6,364 bases of DNA. Source: CAZBBC01 sp964489835 (GTDB lineage: Bacteria > Calditrichota > Calditrichia > JAJRVZ01). The notes under the pieces are model-generated. The model was not told the DNA's origin, made no database searches, and saw only the letters and a program-made list of their open reading frames with translations. Position numbers and translations under genes: made by a program. This document shows, one piece after another, positions 5,771-6,364 of the stretch (the stretch's first letter is position 1; every line of letters starts with the position of its first letter). The stretch spans positions 1-6,364 of the forward strand of contig CAZBBC010000209.1 in NCBI GenBank assembly GCA_964489835.1, in the 5' to 3' direction.

Positions 5771-6364
5771 CTATAGCTTCATTAAATTGGATTTTATCCA
5801 CTTTTGTATTTCTTCAAAGTGAGGAAAACTTCTTTCTGCCTTTTTGAATTCAGGACCATGGATGATACGTCTGCCATTATTACCCTCAGCAGGAAAATGG
5901 ATATGTAACATTTCATGAAAAACCATGTACCGTGTAATCTCTTCCGGAACCCGTTCATCGTCAAAAATACGGCTTATAACCAGAAGATTCCTTTTTTCAT
6001 CATAAAAACCAAGCCTACGATAGCTCTTCTGCCTGCTCCACCCCAGCACCGGTAATTTCAAATTATTTTCGAAATACTGCCTATTCAGTTCTGAAAAAAC
6101 TGATGCTAAATTGTAAATCTTACCCTTTGCCTGATATGAATCCAGACGATGGTGCCTGCGAACCGGTAACTTATCTTCCAGGCTTTCCGCATATTGACGG
6201 TACTCCATTCTGATCTCTTTTTCAACTTTTGTTCTATATACTTTAGAGAGCATAATGATAGCTGTATAAATCAGAATATAATCCGGAGCTGCACGGAAAT
6301 GATGAGAAACTTTTACCTTTATCCGCCAGGGGGTCCACTCGATAGTATGTTTGATACTGCGGGA
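5771..6364 (-). CDS. SprT-like zinc metalloprotease, N-terminus outside window
   Basis: A predicted zinc-dependent peptidase of the SprT-like group. The visible part is 197 codons. The motif VFHEMLH gives zinc ligands His150 and His154 and catalytic Glu151 (numbering from the window edge). His169 in IIHGPEFKKAER is the likely third ligand. The LNRQYFENNL and LGWSR...RRLGFYDEKRNLLVISR segments before the active site are typical of the family. An ATG at 6251-6253 could start a 160-residue protein, but the frame is open to base 6364. The extra 37 residues read like protein, with VKVSHHFRAAPDYILIYTAI leading into the first helix, so the true start is probably beyond the window. No Shine-Dalgarno precedes the inner ATG. 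It is convergent with the ABC operon. Substrate and cellular role are unknown; a link to DNA-protein crosslink repair, as for SPRTN, should not be assumed. Confidence 0.8.
   Translation of the reverse strand, partial: SRSIKHTIEWTPWRIKVKVSHHFRAAPDYILIYTAIIMLSKVYRTKVEKEIRMEYRQYAESLEDKLPVRRHHRLDSYQAKGKIYNLASVFSELNRQYFENNLKLPVLGWSRQKSYRRLGFYDEKRNLLVISRIFDDERVPEEITRYMVFHEMLHIHFPAEGNNGRRIIHGPEFKKAERSFPHFEEIQKWIKSNLMKL

Overview
The window is AT-rich bacterial chromosome with five protein genes. Four are complete and one runs off the right edge. Spacers are long and repeat-bearing for a bacterium. The proteins indicate a didermic or at least peptidoglycan-building bacterium. The divergent leader of the amidase lacks a Shine-Dalgarno site and carries a box matching the Bacteroidetes-type -7 motif, while both ABC genes have good Shine-Dalgarno sites. 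That mixture, with the AT bias and protein style, suggests the FCB (Fibrobacteres-Chlorobi-Bacteroidetes) neighbourhood or a related uncultured phylum. This placement is inference, and the sequence alone cannot fix the taxon.

Layout from left to right. Positions 1-264 are a spacer with one copy of a hairpin-bearing direct repeat and one CCAC-type dispersed repeat. On the minus strand lie murI (glutamate racemase, 265-1116) and, after a 358-base repeat-rich spacer, a Tat-signal N-acetylmuramoyl-L-alanine amidase (1475-3046). A 439-base divergent spacer (3047-3485) holds the amidase promoter, two dyad repeats and the leader of the next operon. On the plus strand lie an ABC-2 type ATPase with a C-terminal DUF4162-like domain (3486-4415) and its overlapping permease (4384-5649). 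A short convergent spacer with an 8-base triple repeat follows. Last is a minus-strand SprT-like zinc metalloprotease (5771 to beyond the edge) whose reading frame stays open to base 6364.

Functionally, murI supplies D-glutamate for peptidoglycan precursors and the amidase cleaves peptidoglycan in the periplasm, so the left half has a cell-wall theme. The ABC pair forms one two-gene exporter of NatAB type, substrate unknown. The metalloprotease has no evident link to its neighbours.

The genes are ordinary. The least explained material is in the spacers: a set of dispersed repeats sharing a CCACG/CGTGG end, three of which are arranged as inverted pairs (28, about 97 and about 128 bases long), plus a second repeat family in direct orientation on either side of murI. 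No transposase, CRISPR array, phage gene or RNA gene was seen.
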